A DNA stretch of 64,000 nt from Clavibacter michiganensis. Lineage in GTDB: Bacteria > Actinomycetota > Actinomycetes > Actinomycetales > Microbacteriaceae. The notes below the pieces were generated by a model. The model was not told where the DNA came from. It ran no database searches and saw only the letters and a list, made by a program, of their open reading frames with translations. Numbering within the stretch: position 1 is the stretch's first letter; each line of letters opens with the position of its first letter. Location: positions 248,001-312,000 of the forward strand of contig MDHJ01000001.1 of the NCBI GenBank assembly GCA_002150995.1, given 5' to 3'. The position numbers and the translations under genes are program-made. This document shows, piece by piece, positions 62,524-64,000 of the stretch.

Positions 62524-63088
62524 GCTTTGTAGATGACTGACGCGCTCGCTCGTGGGGTGAAGCGTGCGGCGAAGTCGATCTCGTTGGGAAGCCAGACGTC
62601 GCGCCACAGCGCCTCGTGGTCGCGGCCGAGCTCGGCGTCGCGGGCCATGCCGCGTGTCGCGGCCGTGTGGAGGTCGATGTCGCACCAGATCGCCACGTCC
62701 ATGAAGGGAAGCGTGTCGGGGTGGAAGAGCCCGATCAGATCGACGACGAGGATGGTTGCGTGGGGAGCGGCTCAGCTGCCCCGAGGGCTCGTGCGGACCA
62801 GTCGTACCGTCGGAACTCGCTGGTCTGTTCATCTCTGAACGGCACGAGCACCGTGGTCGCGAGCCGTTGCCGGTCCACGCCGTCCCAATCCGTCGACCGG
62901 CCGTGTGAGCGGACGGGGTCGAGGAAGTCATCGCCGCGGATCCGCATGGCTTCGGGAAGCTCTGCGACGAGCTCGCGTGCGACTGTCGACTTGCCGGACC
63001 CGCAGTAGCCCGAGATGCCGATGACGAGCGGGTGCCCCGTGTCCCGCGCGCGGCGCGAGATGTGGTCGAGGAGGTCGCCTTGATCCAT
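62514..63088 (-). pseudogene. Uridine kinase-like P-loop kinase, frameshifted
   Basis: About 191 residues if repaired. Walker A GISGYCGSGKSTVAREL near residue 25, then RIRGDDFLDPVRSHGRSTDWDG and TTVLVPFRDEQTSEFRRYDW, as in the uridine kinase/phosphoribulokinase-like class. The first frame stops at 62735; the second half (ATILVVDLIGLFHPDTLPFMD, VAIWCDIDLHTAATRGMARD) is in the next frame. One missing base in GGGG (plus strand 62762-62765) accounts for it, joining LPHATILVV. The stop lies in palindromic repeat D. Probably a sequencing error. Confidence 0.8.
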
Positions 63089-63131
63089 TCGGTCAGGCTA
63101 AGGGAGTCCTGCGGCCGGCCCTCGCAGAGTC

Positions 63132-63145
63132 GTCCGGTCAGGGAT
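63132..63145. repeat. Half copy of the palindromic repeat
   Basis: GTCCGGTCAGGGAT matches the left half of copies A-D; the right half (to 63158) has diverged. It lies in the gap between the kinase gene and the last gene, which otherwise holds nothing I recognise. Confidence 0.4.
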
Positions 63146-63268
63146 AGCTCATTGCGACGGGTTGTCCTCATGAGTCCAGCTTGCGGTGCAGGTCATGCGC
63201 CCCTGGCGCGGGATCAGTCACTCCATGGAGGGACGCGGGCACGAGCCCCTCACCGAGAAGCTGAACCG

Positions 63269-64000
63269 ATGGAACCTCACGAGCTCGGCCACAATCGCTT
63301 GGCGACTGCTGCACGCAGAGCGCCGATGAGCCGAGCGACACGCCTCGGGACCTGGCTGACTGCCTCCCTGGTCATCGGGGTACCAGCCCTCGCGGGGCTT
63401 GCGGTCTGGGCGACGTCGCCGCCGGCCGTGGTGACCACCGTGGTGCGCGCGGACGGGACCGAGGAGCGCATCCAGTGGCGTGAACACCCCGGGCATGCGG
63501 AGTGGAGCGCCGCCGAAGCGCTGGCTGCTCCTCCGCTCGATGAGGCGATCGCTACGCAGGAGTCGATGGTGCGGGAGATGACGGACCGGCTGGCTTCGAG
63601 GTTCGGGATGTCGTGGTCGTCGGGCCCGGATCCTGCTCAGGCGGAGTCGATCATGTTCGAGACCGAGAACAGGTGGGGCGGGCCGTCCATGCTGCGAGGG
63701 GTGAACCTGCCGACGTGGCAGTCGGATGCGGTGCCGCACACATGGACCGGCAAGCGAGAGGCGATGCGGATCATGAGCGAGGTGCTGGTCGCCCACGGCT
63801 GGTCCGAGCCGTACCTGGATCAGGAACGGTGGCCGGAAGATCCCGAAGACCTCGTCGAGATGTACGGAGGGTCGCGACCGGAGGACCAGGTGCTGGTGGC
63901 TGGGGGAGCCGAGGGGCCCGGTAGTCAATGGATGTTCTTCTCGCTCCAGGACATGTCCCTGGACGACGCGGACGGCACGTTCGCGAAGCGGAACGAGGGC
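63269..64000 (+). CDS. Membrane-anchored hypothetical protein (3' end outside window)
   Basis: The frame is open to the window edge (244 codons seen). One membrane helix near the N terminus, LGTWLTASLVIGVPALAGLA, then an extracellular-looking domain: TTVVRADGTEERIQW, ATQESMVREMTDRLASRFGM, NLPTWQSDAVPHTW, VLVAHGWSEPYLDQERWP and SQWMFFSLQDMSLDD. I recognise no family. ATG 63269 has GAGAAG eight bases upstream; ATG 63326 is an alternative (225 codons). The opposite-strand open frame 63218-63928 is Arg/His/Pro-rich and non-coding in look. Confidence 0.65.
   Translation, partial: MEPHELGHNRLATAARRAPMSRATRLGTWLTASLVIGVPALAGLAVWATSPPAVVTTVVRADGTEERIQWREHPGHAEWSAAEALAAPPLDEAIATQESMVREMTDRLASRFGMSWSSGPDPAQAESIMFETENRWGGPSMLRGVNLPTWQSDAVPHTWTGKREAMRIMSEVLVAHGWSEPYLDQERWPEDPEDLVEMYGGSRPEDQVLVAGGAEGPGSQWMFFSLQDMSLDDADGTFAKRNEG

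Noticed and set aside
63218-63928. 236-residue minus-strand open frame at the right edge
   Set aside because: Arg/His/Pro-rich; the plus-strand frame has a membrane helix, normal composition and a ribosome site.

Overview
The window is about 64 kb of very GC-rich DNA with dense genes, many 4-base ATGA/GTGA overlaps, GTG starts, RNase J, and several genes whose -10 box lies about 7 bases before the start codon (leaderless transcripts). This fits an actinobacterium, most likely Microbacteriaceae; a plant-associated Clavibacter-like organism is my best guess from overall gene content, not something I can prove.

Layout. 1-5.0 kb is housekeeping: the 3' end of rnj (RNase J), a BCCT osmolyte transporter and two small membrane proteins. 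5.0-51.1 kb is a large glycan-utilisation region made of several modules. (a) 5.1-10.4 kb, minus strand: DeoR regulator, GH4 and GH38 alpha-mannosidase; divergent from (b) 10.6-18.8 kb: PfkB kinase, sugar ABC transporter, glucosamine-6-phosphate deaminase and GH2 beta-galactosidase in one tightly overlapping operon. (c) 18.8-20.5 kb: an Abi/HEPN gene with a structured leader, and an FMN reductase. (d) 20.5-26.1 kb: a five-gene peptide/oligosaccharide-type ABC operon, divergent from a ROK regulator. (e) 26.2-32.5 kb: two ROK regulators, a LacI-like protein without a DNA-binding domain, and a GH2 beta-mannosidase. (f) 32.6-39.4 kb: GH127 beta-L-arabinofuranosidase divergent from a sugar ABC transporter and its LacI regulator. 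(g) 39.4-46.6 kb: LacI, Gfo/Idh oxidoreductase, GH27, another LacI and GH36. (h) 46.8-51.1 kb: sugar ABC transporter plus a uronate-dehydrogenase-like protein. 51.1-55.6 kb carries a small ORF, an MFS exporter and ppc (PEP carboxylase).

From 55.6 kb to the end the composition and gene types change. There is a decayed recombinase-like fragment with mobile-end-like repeats, an ArsR regulator overlapping an EamA exporter with a 22-histidine tail, a redox cluster (aldo/keto reductase, DUF2255, MmyB-type regulator, SDR), a cyclophilin-like lipoprotein, a frameshifted nucleoside kinase and an open membrane protein. A 26-base palindromic repeat occurs four times here between genes. I read this end as an acquired accessory region.

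How it works together: extracellular or imported plant and microbial oligosaccharides (alpha/beta-mannosides, galactosides, beta-L-arabinofuranosides) are bound by four lipoproteins, imported by ABC systems and cut inside the cell by seven glycosidases, each module under its own ROK, LacI or DeoR repressor. Several operators are visible. None of the sugar ABC modules carries its own ATPase, so they probably share a distant MsmK-type subunit.

Data caution: five genes (two ROK, one LacI-like, GH36, kinase) each lack exactly one base, in every case at a G4/C4 run where G5/C5 would restore the frame. This points to systematic homopolymer under-calling rather than five independent mutations.
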